Source of the DNA: Strix aluco
Lineage: Eukaryota > Chordata > Aves > Strigiformes > Strigidae
Reading direction: 5' to 3'
DNA length: 64,000 bases
Assembly (NCBI RefSeq): GCF_031877795.1
Contig: NC_133934.1
Span: forward strand, 106,890,610-106,954,609
The notes under the pieces are model-generated. The model was given only the letters and a program-made list of their open reading frames with translations, was not told the DNA's origin and searched no databases. The position numbers were made by a program, and so were the translations under genes. Below are positions 1 to 14,977 of the stretch, one piece after another (position 1 is the first letter of the stretch; each line of letters starts with the position of its first letter).

Positions 1-3000
1 TTCTGTTCTGCTTCCCTGTGTTGTGCTCTCTGAGAGTCTGAGTGCTATAGGCAGGGGCCAAATAAAGGGGAGAGATGCTAAACCAAACTGCCCACAGGAA
101 TTTACTATGTTGAGGCCCACTATGTGTTAGAAAAAAGGAAGAAAGAGAAGACTGTATAAGAAACATGCTATGAAAAGGGCCCTGACTGTTTGTGCAGGCA
201 GGATAGATTACATTTAAAACATTTGTTATGGGAGCAAGAGTTTGCAGTCTGATTGGGGAAAAAGTAGAGAAAAGAAATGACTGGGAAGAGAAGACAGAAG
301 ACTGTAGACAGAAGAGAGTAAGGAAAAGAAATAGTCTCATTTTCTTCTTCATTCATATTTCTGAATTGTGATGGCCTTTGTCAAGCAAGACATAAACTAA
401 ATGTGAGCTATCCCTGCACTGCCTTTCCCCTTAGCGTATAGTAAAGGAAAATTCATCTGTGCACAGAAAGAAATGCAACTCCTACACTTAAAAGGAAAAA
501 GACAGCAATGCAGACACAGAATGACAGATAAACGTGGAGACACACAGATACATATGGGCATACAGGCACAGATACGCAGCACACACAGACGTGAAAAAGA
601 AACAACACGATACCCATGTGTGTGAAACAGACCCCCCCAGGCATCGTGAATAAAAGCAGCAATAAAATCCTTCTATTACTAGCATTTTGCATGACCAGAC
701 CAGCTTCACTGTAAAGCAAACAAAAAGCTTCTCCTCGTCAGAGCTGCGCTCCCTGTGCTCCCCGCCAGCCCAGCATGGCAGCGTGCAACGGCTGCCGCAC
801 GCTCTCCCTCTTCCAGCAGCCTTGAGTGCAGACACCCAGCTCGGCCAAGGTCTGTCTGCTGTCAGAATTTTTTATGCGATACTAAAAATCTCAGCCAGTT
901 TCATATGGTTAAAAGGCTGAAATCACTGCCTCTGACTAATCTTCATTTTCTATTTAAGCTGCCCCTTCCCCCTCCGCTCTTTCTCATTGCGTGCTGATTA
1001 CATGCAGCATTGCAAGGCACAAAAGCGAACTGTATTTTAGCTATGTGTGCATGACTGTACAATCTCCCGACCAGACCAACGTGTGCGTTTCTCGATGACA
1101 ACGTTGACACAGATCCTGAGTGTCGGGTGGCAAAAGCTGCAGCCAGTTTCCCATAAGTCTATTTCTGGTGCAATGCAAGTGCATGAGCATGGAGCTGGAT
1201 GTATATTTAACTCCACATGTTTTAATCCAAAGAGGTCAGGAAATAGGAGCATGAATGCTCTTGTTGTGGCAGATGGGAATGTGTTGGATTGCCCACATTG
1301 TCAGGCAAGGGGCCCTGGGCCTGGAGGTAGTGCTGACATCATTGTCTCTCTCTGGGTTTTGCCTGGAGCTGCAGACAGAGAAAGCTGTGCAGGCAGTAAC
1401 CCTTTCCTGCCTGAGCTCCCATCTAGCAGCTCTTCCACAATCTCCTCTTTGTCACTGTTTCTGCAGTCCCAGGTACCGCAGCCTTCAAAGAAAATTGCTC
1501 TGGGCCTGCTTATGCTCTGATATTTCCCTTCCAAAAGAAATAAACTTAATCAGCTCTTGGGGGAGAAGGTTAAACATAATGGGAGTGTGTCACCACGGCT
1601 GTGGGAAAACACAAGCCCCAAAAGCAAGCCTTGGCATTTATCATTCATATACACGGATAGGAGTGCACAAGGACACAAACCTGCTATAAACATGCAAACC
1701 TAAGTCAATTTAGGAACTACATAAAAACTTGACATTTAAATACCCTTGACTCAAGGCAGTCGTATAAACCCAGGAAAAGGAACAGGCTCCAGCCTCTGCA
1801 TCTTCAGCGCTTCCAGCGGTTTTCGGACCTTCAGGTAACAAGTGAGACGCAACCTGCCCAGTTACCGCTCCGCTCTGCCCCGTAGGCACCCCTTTTTCTG
1901 ACCTCCTCATGCTCCCCTTTCCCCACCCACACAACCTGTCCCTGACACCTCAGCAGGTACCCACAATGTCACGGGAGTCAGACAGCAACAGCTCCCAGGG
2001 GACTTGGCACAACAGAGGATCAAGTGTTAGGTCTGCAGAGAGGCTCTGGCAATGCCAAGGGAGTATGCAAAATAAATCCTGTAAATCCAAAAAGTCGAAG
2101 CACACACAAATATTACTGTGTTTTGAAGCATTGCGCCATGGCTTTTAGGCTCTCTTGACAGTTTATCTATCTCCACTGTCCAGACTGATGTAACAGCAAT
2201 TTGGAGAATTTGAACCAGCAACACCCATTCAGTACTTCTTGGGAATCTTTAAAAGCCCCTTTTCCTTGCACATCAGCCCTTTTCTTCACCATTCTTCTCT
2301 GTGGTGGCATGGAAACAAGCCATGAAAAGGGTTTTGCAGGAAAACAATTTGATTCTGTATTTGCACTTTTCCACAGACATCAATCCCCTAATGATTTGGG
2401 GTCATTTTCTCTTGCCTGTTCCTTTTTATTCTAGCAACATAAAAAAGACCCTTTAAAAAATACTTGCTCACTGTTCAAATAACAGAGGGGGACTAACTCC
2501 CCTTGCCCCAGTAATGCCAGAGAATCCCACAAAGCACACTGACCTCTCCTTCACTCCCCCCTGTTCTGCCCAGGGATTACAGCAGTCTCAATACAGGTTT
2601 GTCCATGCATGGGCTGTGATTCCCAACCACTGCAAGATCTCCTGTGAATGTAATTTCAGCTTTATCCACATTTCCTGACTTCTCTGTATTCCCATCAGAC
2701 TTTTGATGTAAAAGTAACCGACATGGTTAACTCTTTGGAGCAGGAATTTTGCATTTTTACCTATCTGTAGATGACTCTAGAGCAATACTGTGTTATAAAA
2801 GAAATAGTATTTTGGTGGTGTGTATGTGTGTGTGCATTGAACTGCATAGGGGAGTATGAGGAAGAAGACAACAGTGGTTTGAAATACAACATGTTTAGGG
2901 TTTTTGTTACGGGATTTGTGAAACTGGGAAATGAAACATATCCTCAGTCTCACCTGCAGCTCCTCTGCAGTATAAAATAACCACTGCCTGTACTCAGGAC

Positions 3001-6000
3001 TATGCATTTACTCTTCACACACAGATCCTCCTCAGCTCCATGTGGGAAGAAGGGCAAAGACAAAGCATATGCTGCTACCTGCCCTCTGGGCAGCATTGAT
3101 GCTGGAACTGCAGCCACAAACAGGGTTCAGACATAGTACATCACTTTGGCTTCTTCCACTCTGCTGGGATCCACATTAGCCCACAGGTAGGTCAGAATTA
3201 AAGGAGTAAAAAAGTAAATTGGGGGCCGCTTTCTGCTCCTGTTCTCCTAAACTGCAGCAAATATAAATTCAGCTCATCTTGAACTCTCTTCCCATCTGTT
3301 TAATTTGTTGTAGAGTGACATATGACTGTATCCAATGAATGAATCCAACATGTTCTGTGTAACAGTTTGGTGACACAAATGTACATGTCAGATTCTTGTA
3401 TGGATATTTGCACATAGACAATATATGTGCATTAAGCACGGTTTCCATTTGAATGTGTAATACAGATACATCCAGACCCCCCAGGTATCTTCTCCGGTGC
3501 ATGAGACAGCTCCAAGGCCTCTGATGGTTACTCGGTCTATAAGGTAGGAAGGACTGTAGCACTATACTAGGAGCCTGGGTCTGCCTCTTAGCAAGACCCC
3601 TTTGAGCATAAGGGGTCTTTGTGCCTGCACATCCTCTGGCTGAAGCACAGCCTCAGGGCCTCTCCCCACACCCTGTACCAGGCACAGCCCATGAAGATAA
3701 CTACTGATTGTCCACTTTCAGTGCCTCAGGTGATGGAGTAGAAGACAGGCCATTAGGAGATGTTAAGAGAGCCTGGGCTGCAAAATGGTGTGAGGCAGGA
3801 AACAAGGGTGTTAGTCTTGCACTCCAATTTGATAGGTCTCCATTAGGTAGCATTGGCAAAACCTTGTAGATCATAGGCATCCCCTGTCAGTTACAAAAAA
3901 AAGCTCTGTGGTGTCTGTGAACTCAAAAGTCTTCCTCTCTAAGGCCCTGTCTTAAGTAATTTGACAAATACCACTCCACAAACCTTGGATTTGGACTGCA
4001 GATCAGGCCAGCCCGATTCAGTTGCCTTCCTTTATCTGCTGCCGCTAGAGGAGCTTAACCCATTCCCCGGGGCTCAGGGCAGAGGGCAGTGAGCCACGCA
4101 AGGCCAGTGAGTCAGCAGTCCTGAAAACGCAGCACCCGCACATGTTCGTTCAATGGCTACCCGGCTCTGGGGGTATGAGAAGAAATGCACCATTCCCTCA
4201 GAGTTTATGCGCATATGCCTGGGGCTTATGCCAGCGTTTCAGGAGTTTGCCTTAAATTATATGGTGCGGGTTTATTTGTGTGTAAATCTGCACGCGTAAG
4301 AGCGAGGAGCAGTTTCTGCTGGGATCACCAGAGGGATTTTTTTTTTGCTAGGAAAGGGTTAACCGGAGTGCCCTTGCTGAGCTCCATGTCTCCTTGCATT
4401 CCAGGGTAAATGGTGTTTTGCAGAGCCCGGTTACCTATGGCAACAGCGGAGAGGAATATTGCAGGCGAATCTTCTGAATCACAGGATTTACAGCCCATAT
4501 GTTTATTCTGCAGTGAAACACTTCCAGCCCTGCTTCTGATGTGAGCTGGGAACCGCGAGAGGGCTTTGCAGAGCCATTTAAAAGGCAATGTGAGCTGGAA
4601 GCGAGGCATTTTTAATCAAAGGCCAGGTTCAAAAAAGAAAAACAGCAGAATCAGAGGAGCCTCCCGAATGAGCTCTACTGTCACAAAGCATACCTGTAGT
4701 CACATGCCACCGCCATTAATAACCTCCACACAATTTCGTGGCTACATACTAACTCCCTGAATTTCCAGCCTCATACTCAGCTCTTGCACAGCCACCCTGG
4801 GCAAATCAGCAACATGAAGTGGCCCCGGAGCCAGCCCAGCCACCCCATGTCCCCTCGGCCAGAGCAGGCTCTCCGGGCCTAAAGGCACCTTGCTCCCTCT
4901 TCGGAAATACCTGCCCTGGGTACTGTCCCGTCGGCAGCAAGCGTACATTAAAGCATCTGTTTTCTGATGTGTGCAGGTACAACTGACTTACAGATCACTG
5001 GATGGATGCTTTTCATTATGACTTTATAAAAGTTTGAATAGGATTTTTTTAAATGATCACAACTGGAGTGCTTTAAGAAGCATATTTATGGCATCATTTG
5101 AAAAACAAGAGTACAATACATGCTTTTACATATAATTTTGAAATGCCAATGGCTTTGCTGAACTAACTGCATCTCATCTCATCCCTTACTGAGAAAATAA
5201 GCAGTTCCAGGCCTGGCTAAGCTGTGGTGGGGAGATCATCTGGGAATTCAGGAAGCTAACGGCACAAGCCAAGGAGCTGTGGTTGAATGCTTGAGCAAAG
5301 ATTCATTTCACCTAACTCTAACCTTCCAAAAGTCAGGAATCTGGTCTCGGCTCCCTCTATAGTCAGCAGAGATAAATTCAATTGTTCAAAGACAACTCAT
5401 CACACCTAAAAGAAATACCTGCACAATTGAGCGTGTGCATGCAGGTGCATCTCGTGGTACTGGAGACAGTAATGTGATCCTGATACAGGCTGAGGGCAGG
5501 TCACTGTAAACACTAGACAGACACATCAGACCGAATTCACATAGAAACATCCAATTTATACTCTTCTCTCTGGAAGCTGAATGCTCCCATATGTTGCTAC
5601 TTCTTTACTAAGAAATTCGCAGTGTATGCTACATATGAATCTAGCTATCTCAAAGCTTGCGAGAAAAACGCTATTCTGGCTGAATGAGGAGCTGGATGTT
5701 TTGAAGGAGTCTGCTACTCATTTTTGAAAGCGCAGAGGCAGGTCATTGCAAACTGTACTTGCTGTAACCTAGGAGGAATTTGCCTTGCTGATAAATATTT
5801 AACAGTCACAAAGGACTGATCTGCGATGCCTTGTATGGACACCCTTTCAATGGGTTCAAAGCAGTACATGCCATTTTTCAGGGCTGCAGTTCCAAATATA
5901 CATTTTTTTCGGAATGGGCAAGGGAAAGCAAAAATAAGATACAAACCAGTTGAATCACAGGGCTTCTGTGTGAGCCCTCAGAATTCAGAAATGGGCACAT

Positions 6001-6990
6001 CTGTTTAACTCAGATTTTTGTTCCATTTGGCTAAAAAGAAAACATTTACTTCTTACTATTTTTCTTTCCCTCAGTTTAGAAAAGAAAACAGAATCCAGGT
6101 TTATTGATCCAGTGAAATTTATTTGGGAAATTACTTTGAAGCTGTGGACTAAGATAAACAGTAATTCGTAATATACGCAGCAAATGATCATGCAAATCAC
6201 AGAAAAGGAGAGAGAGGAGGAGAGTGGGAAGAAGAATTCATCCCTTAGATGGAAAATGAATGGGTCTTTAAAATAGGAGAACTGGCAGGGTATCTGCCTG
6301 CCTATCTGTTCATTGCTTTTTTAAGGCACTCATCTATTGTATACAATCATCAAATACAAAATTAAAATTTGAATTTGGTTTGCCTATTCATCATTCCCAG
6401 GTTCAGCTTTTTTGTTTGTTTGGGGGTTGCATTCAAGCCCTCCTTACAGTAGGCAGATCTGAGAGGCAGTAGGGTTTGCATTATGCGGTGAAATCACTCA
6501 GACTTCAGATGATTTTGGTCAGACGGAGGGAGGGGGTCTTTCTTTTTCCCTACAAATCAATCCTGGAATTTGCCTCCCTTCTGGCTGAGGTTGTAAGGTT
6601 TTAGAAAAAGAACCATCAATTCTGCTAGCAGGAGGAATTTTGCATGGTTGAAGAACGAAGAGTAAAAGCGATCTTTCCCGCAAACGCGTGTGTGTGCGTG
6701 TGTGTTAGTTTCTCATTCTCCACCATTTCCTGAAAACAGGGCTTGGGGAAAAAGCACACAGACACATAACATTTTTCCATTAGCAGAGCAAGCGGGGGAA
6801 GGTAATGGGTTGGGGGGAGGGGGTGGTAATCAGAGATCTGCTTAGTCTTCATAGAAAGAAAAATGCCTGGGCGCCTGCTTTGCCATAAATTGCATCTGGT
6901 GGTTGGAGCTACAGCAAGTTATTAAAGCGACTGCATTAAAGTCATAATTCAGCAGGTCAGCAGCACGCTCTGCAACCCCTCCTCCATCAT
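1..6990. other. Non-coding, left flank part 1
   Basis: No exon or RNA gene is recognisable on either strand. Open frames are short (157 codons at most) and have no recognisable protein features. Besides the GT tract listed, there is a CA-rich stretch near 530-600 and an octamer site at 6190-6197. I cannot name any repeat here. Confidence 0.6.
6686..6706 (+). repeat. Short (GT)n tract
   Basis: CGCGTGTGTGTGCGTGTGTG, a short alternating purine-pyrimidine tract of the kind that can adopt Z-DNA. Confidence 0.8.
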
Positions 6991-7303
6991 CCCTCCCAGC
7001 CCCATTTTCTGAAGGGACCGAACACCGGTGGCCTGAATCAGCTCCTGCTGCCGCACTTGGTGGCTTTTTTCTCTGGGAGGGGAGGGAAACGGGAGGAAGA
7101 GCAGGCGAGCTCACGCTACTGAGGTAATTTGCTTTGCAGAGTCACGGGGAGATGGTGCTGCCCACCCAGGCCTGGCAATACAGGAGAAATCCCGCTTCCC
7201 AAATTTAGCTTTCCCCACACAGCAGCAGGGTGAGTCCCCGGCTCCAGGCCCCCTCGTGTTCTATAAATCGTTCTCCCAGCTTCCCCGCTGGGCTGGGAGA
7301 CGT

Positions 7304-7324
7304 GGGGTGGGGGGGGGTGGGGGG
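7304..7324 (+). other. G-run, possible G-quadruplex
   Basis: G4, G9 and G6 runs separated by single T residues, inside a GC-rich segment (about 7.0-7.46 kb). The segment has no recognisable gene and may be regulatory. Confidence 0.6.
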
Positions 7325-10300
7325 AAGAGAGATGTCAGCGTACCTTGGGGATGGGGTTGAAGGCAGAGGAATGTGTGCTGCTCGTGCCCGATCGGATGGA
7401 GGGACAGGAATGGAAATTACATCCCACAAACCCCAAGATGGACGCCAGAGCAGGGGCTGTAAACAGCTAGCTTAGTGCAAAGCTCTCACTGTTGAGGTCA
7501 GAAGCTGGCTTGGAGGAGGCAATATTTGTCTCACATTTTGTGTTAATATATTTGAGCTGCTCCCTGCCTCGCTGCTATGATGAAAGCTCCTTTCAGATAA
7601 TAGCTTCCATTTCGTTTTCCTTTATAAAAAAATAGGCACATACAACATTAGTGCCAAAAGGTTCAGGAGTCCCCAACAGCTTCTCTGATAACAAGCTTGT
7701 GCACATGTGATTAAAAAGAGATTTGCAGGGGAAAAACCCACAAACCCCAAAACTAAAGGGAAACAGATTTTCACCTCAGCCTCTCAGAATCCTCTAAAAG
7801 CAGTGATTTATTAAAAATCAAGATTTTTTTTTTTAAGTGAATCACCTTGCAAAGATCCTTCTAAACATCCTCAAATGGAGAAGGTCACTGTGATTGGGGT
7901 TTTGTCACTTTTTGTAGATGTGACCCATTTCTCATGTTTCCAAAGGGACAGAAGTGTGCTGGAATCACCCTTGCACCCTCGGAAAGTGCTTTGGGGCTCT
8001 GTTTTTACTGGCTTGGCTGTGGGGAGCACTGCAGGCCACAGGACACCTTCCTTTCCTCAGATGAAAAGTATTTTCTTAATGAACCTAAGGAGAAACACTG
8101 AAGATAAAACTACTGAGATGAGAAGTAGGTGCATGAGGTCATCCAGCAATGCCAGCTGAAGAAAAACGCCAGGTTTTCAATGCATGTTCAAGGATGTGGG
8201 CCTAGAAAGCAGCATGCAAGAGGAAAAAAGCATGCACACCACTATTCCCTTAGTAGCAAAGATTCCTTGCTTAATACTGACATGCAAATGTGTATTTTTT
8301 TCTGCAGATCACATGTGTTAGAGACACTCCGATTTTTCCTTCTGTTTTTCACTAGCAGTATAAATACATACCTCTCAGACTCCAGCAGAACACTGGGGGA
8401 TGGGTTTCTTCTGCTACTCAGGCTCCACAAAATTGTCACACAGCTCCCTTGATGCACAGCCACACTTACACTCCTGACTATGGAGGACAAGTAGAACACG
8501 CCACCGCCTTCTGGGTCAGGGTTTTTTATTCCCATTGAGATTTTATTATAGGCTTGAGATCCTCTGAGAATTAAATCCGCTGCTTGTCTGCAGAATAGAT
8601 AATGGCAGGGCAAGCTTCCCACATCACTGCCTCCTGCCAATGCGGCTCAGCCCTGACCTGGCTACCATTCATGACTGGACAGAGTAGAGTTCATTCTCTG
8701 ATTCCCATTCATAGCCACTGGCCTTTGCAAACAAGGAGCAATTTAGAATCCAATTTGATTATTTTTTTCAGAAGAGAAACCAACCAGCAAACCAAGCAGA
8801 AACTGAGCTGTGAGCCACTAAAATAATTTCAAATAGATTTCTTGTAGACAATGTGGATGGCAACAACTTTTGAGCACTAGTGACCCAAGGAAAGTAAAGA
8901 ATTAATAATCCAAAATTAAAATGCAAGCTATCCTGTACCCGCACAGAGCTGCTCCAAGCTTTGTGTGTGTGGCATTTGGTGGTGCCGCTTTGGAAAGGAA
9001 ACACTCTTGTCACTGCGGGCTCACTCTCTAGCATTTACTAGAGCAGTAGATTTTTGTAGCAGTGGTGACCTAAGCACACAAGAAAAGTAAGCATGTGATG
9101 GGAGAGCCTGTATGGCTGAGAGCTGGTCTGTATTTCGCAAGACTAAAAAGTTGAAAAAAGATACTGCCTCTGCCTACGAACCTCGCCTCTACAGCTTGCC
9201 CCTCATTCATGTTTGTGCTTCCGAGAATGCAGCAGTTCAGACAAGCACTAGGCATTACAGCTGCGATTGCTGTATTTATTATTCCGGATACCACAGCAAT
9301 GAGACAGACATTCCTATGTGAGGTCTACGATTTTCCCCCAAATGTGAGGATATTAGTCAAGCTCACATCACAATGTGAAAATAGTAGTCCGCCGTATTTC
9401 CAGTGTTATTTCCAGCAACAAGGGGGCAGCAGGGAGCCTCGAGCAGAGCTCGGTATCGAGCAAGGGCAGACGGGCTTCAGCTCCTATTTCCAGTCTCCTT
9501 CGGGCAGTTATGGAGGAAAGCCCACTCCCTGAGGAGCATGATACAGCCAAACCCCGGGAGAATACATGGTGTTTCTCAAGCAGACGGACTGGGAGTGCCC
9601 TGCTAGGTCTCTTCAGTATATCTCATACTCGTTTCTCATTTCTAAAAAATCTGAGGGTACAAATAATCTTTCTTCATTTAGCATTTATGCTGTTTCACCA
9701 GACTCGTAAGGGACAAGCTAGGCTCCTTAGGATTTAGATTGTCAAGAAGTCAGTTGCTGATCTTCCATATATAGAAATTTACCTTGCAAATGTACTGGGT
9801 GTCACAATTCAGGTGGGTTTTGGGGTAGAAACCACCATTTCCATCCTGCAGGTGCACCTGCACCAGTGGGACAGAAGAACCACGAATGTAATTTCATTTT
9901 CTACAGGATTCACCACAGGGACAATCCCTAGCAAATTCTTACCCCTGTGGTGCTGGAGTGCTGGCTGTCCACCTTTCTCGCAGCCAGGTGTACAGAAATC
10001 CACCCATGGCCATCTCTCCACATCCTCCCCTGAAACGCCACACAGAGAAACTACCTGTGAAATGTTTCTGGCATTTTGGAAGCATTTAGTGTGTATGGCT
10101 GCAAAAAACTATTTGCAGGGGCATTAGAGACATGCACAAATGAAAGGCAGCATGTGTTCATTCCTACTGTTCAGACAAAACTGCAGTGTAATGTTCAAGA
10201 AGAAATCTGAGGGCAGCTTCACTGGGCAAACTACGGTTTAGCCAGATCTAGAACTGCTGTCCTTCACTGCAACAGGGCTTCTCACTAAATCACAGCAGCT

Positions 10301-11608
10301 GTCCCTCCAGCGCCAGCAGCAGCCGGGAACACAAGGAACCATTTTTTCTCTCTTTCCAGCGCGGAAGCAACACAGGAAAGTCACAGAGCAGCACTGAGTC
10401 AGGGCTCTGCGGCACAGTAAATTTCTGAGGCTGCCTGGTATTCTAGGCACATCCTTACGGCAATAAACTCCTCAGCATCATATCCCAGCCAGGAGAAAAT
10501 CTGGAGCAGCTAAAAATACAGCCCCTGCATCTCAAAAGCTTGCAAACTGCTGCCTGCGACCTCCACATCCTCCTCTCCCAGCACACACACCCAAGGCAGG
10601 TGGTGATCAGCCCCAGCCCTCAAGGCAATGACGAGATAGAGCACTGTATATGGTGATGGGCATTACAAACAAATTTAGGAATAAACCTGGGCATCTGGTA
10701 GAAAGGATATTTTCTTCTTGCCTAGCACATGAGAAAAGACAGGTGGGGTCTGCATTGCCTTGTTGTTTGAGGGGTGATTACTTCTCATTTTGCTTTGCGT
10801 AGTGAAACACCCCAAAGATTCTGGCATTAGCAGGCACTATAAATCTCGAGGACACCACAGGTGTGACTGGATTATTTATAGCTCTGCTTTTACATTACCA
10901 GCTCCAAAACATCACACAAAGAAGAAGGTAATGAAATCTCCACCTCTCCAGCCGTTGCTCTCTAATCTGAAACGGCATTTCCAGGAGCCATTTTCACTCA
11001 ACCAGGGAGTCTAGGAACAAACACGTTCTCACCCTCCCACTCACTGTCAGACAGCCCCACAACTGGCACGCACATACACAATCACACACACATTCATTCT
11101 CTACATTTCTCACCAAGAGATACAAAAAGTCTCATGCATTTGCAGTTTATCACATGCAAACATACACATCTCTTCTCTTTCAGTCACGCAAATACACAAT
11201 TGCAAACGCATTCTGGGTTAAATTCTATTTTCACTTATGCTATGCAAATATAAAAGCTGAATACTTCCATTAAGATAACAGATTTACAACTGTGTAACTG
11301 AGATCAGAATATGGTGCTGACTCTCTCATACATAAATTTCCATAGTTGCTCCTGAATTTGTCTTTTTCCTCAGCCGCCTCTCCATGCATTAATCATTCAA
11401 CATTTAAATCAGCCATCCACTTGCTTCTTTTTGCTTTGTCAATGAAAATTGTTCAGCATTAATTATAAAACTCATTCTCTACTGAGGTTTTCTTGGCTTT
11501 CTTTCATTAGTGGGTGGAAGTGTCAATTTACAGTCATCTTGTTCTGTCTTCAAAAATACCCTGTGTACCAGCTATACTGCAGAACACATTCTCTTGTGTG
11601 AGAGTGCC

Positions 11609-11690
11609 TGTGAATGTGTGTGTGAGCTTGTGAATGTGTGAGCTTGTGAATGTATATGCAAGATTGGGAATGCATGTGCATACATGTGCA
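11609..11690 (+). repeat. GT-rich minisatellite-like tract
   Basis: A 16-base unit, GTGTGAGCTTGTGAAT, is repeated in tandem, then decays into GCATGTGCATAC-type repeats. Confidence 0.8.
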
Positions 11691-14600
11691 TATGTAGAAA
11701 AGATATGGAGATTATGTTTGAATTAGAAAGGCTAAATGTTTCTCAGGCTTTATTTTACAGTTTGAATTTTAACCACTTTCTGAATCTAAAGATTTTCATC
11801 CTAGGGATATAGATGATTTCAGGTTACAAAGCAAAGAGTTTATGGCAACTGCAAATTGTGTGTTCTAAATCGAATGTCTTTGGCAACAACAATACAATAC
11901 AGATCTAATTTTACATAGCGGTAAAACCTCTCCAGATTTGCTTTCCTATTTTATAATCACAAGGATTGGACATTCCTGGTCCAGCACCTTGTGCAATCCT
12001 GCAGCACAAAACCAATGTGAGTACTGCAGTGCACATGGTAAGATAATAAACCAGTATGCTGTAAGCCAACAGCACATCACAAGGCAATAAAGCACAAAGG
12101 CTGGAGGATTTGGTTTAAATGGGAAATATTTTCGTGTATGGACTGAATACAGTAAGGCGGAGGCTGACTAAACTTGTCTTTGCAGGTATGATTTTCACAA
12201 TTGTGAATGTTTTACTCTGTTACTACAAAGCAGAAACTACACCAGCATGTAAATGCTTTCCAATCTTTTCATTATACTGGGATGCTGCAACCTATATTTA
12301 ACCCAAGGGGAGGCATGTACTCAAGAAACAATTCTCTCATTGGCAATAATTTCTTTTATCAGTTATACAGAAATGTTAGACCGCTTTAGCTGCCAACCAG
12401 GGATTACAAAAAGGGGGAAGAAAAGGCAGCCACGAGAAAGCTGTATCTCTCTGCAAAAATGTATTATGAACCAACATAAGATCTGGGTAAAGAAACTGAA
12501 GTAATCTCCAAGGCGACAACAAAAAATGAACAATTAAAATGCTCTTCCCCTTCTGGGATTCTGGTAGGAGTTTGTCCTGTCCTAGCACTGTTACGGTGTC
12601 ATCCCCTTCACAGGGGCCTTGCTTTGTGGAAAGCAATGGTTCAGATAACCGGGTTTGTGATGTGCCAACTCTCTCCCCTTCCCCCAGATCTTAATTCTGT
12701 CTGTGCTGGTGGCCACTGAAATACGGTGCTTGTTCTGTATGCTCTGCACTGCTGAGATGGACTTGCAGTTTCAGTTCAGTTTCACAGAACTGCTGCCCAC
12801 CACAAAACCCTGCATTGCAACAGGCAGTAATTGCCTCAATTGCAGAAAACACCCAGAGTAAAAGGCTCAGAAAAGAGATCAAGAATGGAATCTATCCTGA
12901 ACACTAAACTGGGGAGGAACGGGAAGCTGTTGAGAGGAGGAAGTTAATATTACCCAAGCTATATACATTCTGTGAAAAACAAGAAACCTTCAATCTCAAA
13001 GACTATCAGGCAGTGCTTTTCACTCCTACTGAAAAATTGGAAAATAGAAAGTGTCTTTTTACTCTATGATGGAATGAAAATAAGTAGAAATAACAGTATT
13101 TAGTCAAATAACAGAGCATCTCTCCAATCTAACAGAAATTGTGCTTTAGCTAAACACTCAGAGAGTGAGCTGGGAATACAGCCCAGGGTTTGGGTTTATT
13201 TATTTTGTACAGAGCTCTGCATGTGCTGCTCTGATGAGGTTAGCACACAAACAAAGAGGCAAGACACTCTGTTAGTCAAGCAGGGCTCTCTCTCCCACTG
13301 ATAGAACAGGAGGAAAAAGGTGAGTTTGATTCTCAATTACATCAAAAACATTTTGTACGCCTGGGAGCAAAAAGAGAGGAGCTCGAAGTCAAGTCTGCAT
13401 TAGGGAGCACTTTCTCCAGGGTAGGTAACGTGGGAAAGCACTACAAATGTAGTTGGAGCTCATACAGGCAAGCCATGCTACTGCGGTATCAGGAGCAGGC
13501 TCACTAGGTGAGGAGACTAAAGGACCTGTGGCCCTGGCTCTGCCATGGCTCCCCATGCAGAGCACAGGCTTCCAGTCACACCATGCAAAAGTGCTTTGCA
13601 ACCCTCCTTACCTTTCCCTCCCTGCCTGCCACTGTACCTTCCTACAGAAAGTAAAATTTACCCCAGCTTGTCTCCCTTTCTCAAGTAAAATAATCTATTC
13701 CAAGAAAAGCACAGGTTTGCCATTATAAACACATTGACCCTAGAAATTCTTACTAGCAAAGCTATGCTAGTCAGAAATCATCTGATATCATACTCATGTC
13801 AGCAAGGCTATGACAAACTTGCCCTTAGATGGACAGAAAGGTATTTTGTGCCAAATTCTAATTTACACCCATAACTCTTTACAGGTCTTGCCAGCATGAA
13901 GAAACCTTGGAAGGAGCATATACCATACCTGTTTTGACCCTGCTTGCACTTCATACTAGTGTGAATAAGAATTTGGAACTGTGAGTCCATATGTGCCTCT
14001 AAATTGCTTCTAATTTTTCTACATGCTTATTTTAGTAGTATTTGTCACCCATGTGTATGCAAATAAAGCTTGCAGAGGAGTTCTGAGTAATAGGGAGAAA
14101 ACAGCCTACCACTGTTTATTAGACTACAGCTGATGCCACAGTAAAAAATGCTGTTGGTAATTTTAGTTTCCTTCCTCAGGGACACTTCCTGCCCTTCCAC
14201 ATCATTATGAAAACTGCTGGTGACAACACATCTGATCCCAGTACTGGGAGCTCCTCACAGAGACCCATAACGAAACAGGCTCTTGAGCCTGATTTTTTCT
14301 TTTTCTGCTAATCTTCCAGGTCCAGATCTTCCCTCTCTTCCAGATCAGAGGTGAAACACATGACATGGCAGAACAAATGAAGCTTTTCTATCCCCTGCCC
14401 ATGGTCTCCTTCTCCTAAGATCACATAACTTCATTCACAAGAACTGTCAGGCCAATTCCTTTCATAGCCATGAAATTACCTGAAAGAATTTTTTGCACTT
14501 AGATTTTAGTATTGTATTTTTACACTTTTCATCTTAGGTTTCATTGTCTGTTAAACCATCTTAGACTTTGAAAGCCACATTTCCCTCTGAGTGATTCTGT

Positions 14601-14902
14601 CTTCTTCCACTTGGCAAGTGTCACATTTTTCTGTGATTTTCTTAGAGCATTTAAAGCAACAGGAACCCTTTTATTTACTTATCTCTCTGGGCATTCACAT
14701 CATTGCTCGTTTCTCAAGAAAAATGCACAGCTCCAGGGTTACTGCCCCTGCAAAATAATCCAAAGAAGCCCACCTACTTCATCTGACCTCCAAAACTGGT
14801 GACAAATTCTGCTTTTTCCTTAAGTGAAAATTATGAGTGATTCAGATACAAGTTTTCAGCCACTCTGCATATTAGGCATATACTAAATTTGAATGAAATA
14901 AT

Positions 14903-14977
14903 TTGCACATGTGCAACCTACATTTATGCATGCAAATCAGGCAATTAGGTACAAAATTACCTGATTTGCATACATAA
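14903..14977. promoter_or_regulatory. Palindrome plus hairpin with two octamer motifs
   Basis: A perfect 14-base palindrome, TTGCACATGTGCAA, lies at 14903-14916. Next to it two 23-base arms (14924-14946 and 14955-14977) are inverted copies with only two mismatches and an 8-base spacer. Each arm contains an exact octamer ATGCAAAT (14930-14937 on plus, 14964-14971 on minus). Both mismatches are C/T changes that keep G-U pairing possible in RNA. It could be a POU-factor regulatory element, a very short inverted-repeat relic, or a small RNA hairpin; no choice can be made from sequence. Confidence 0.6.
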
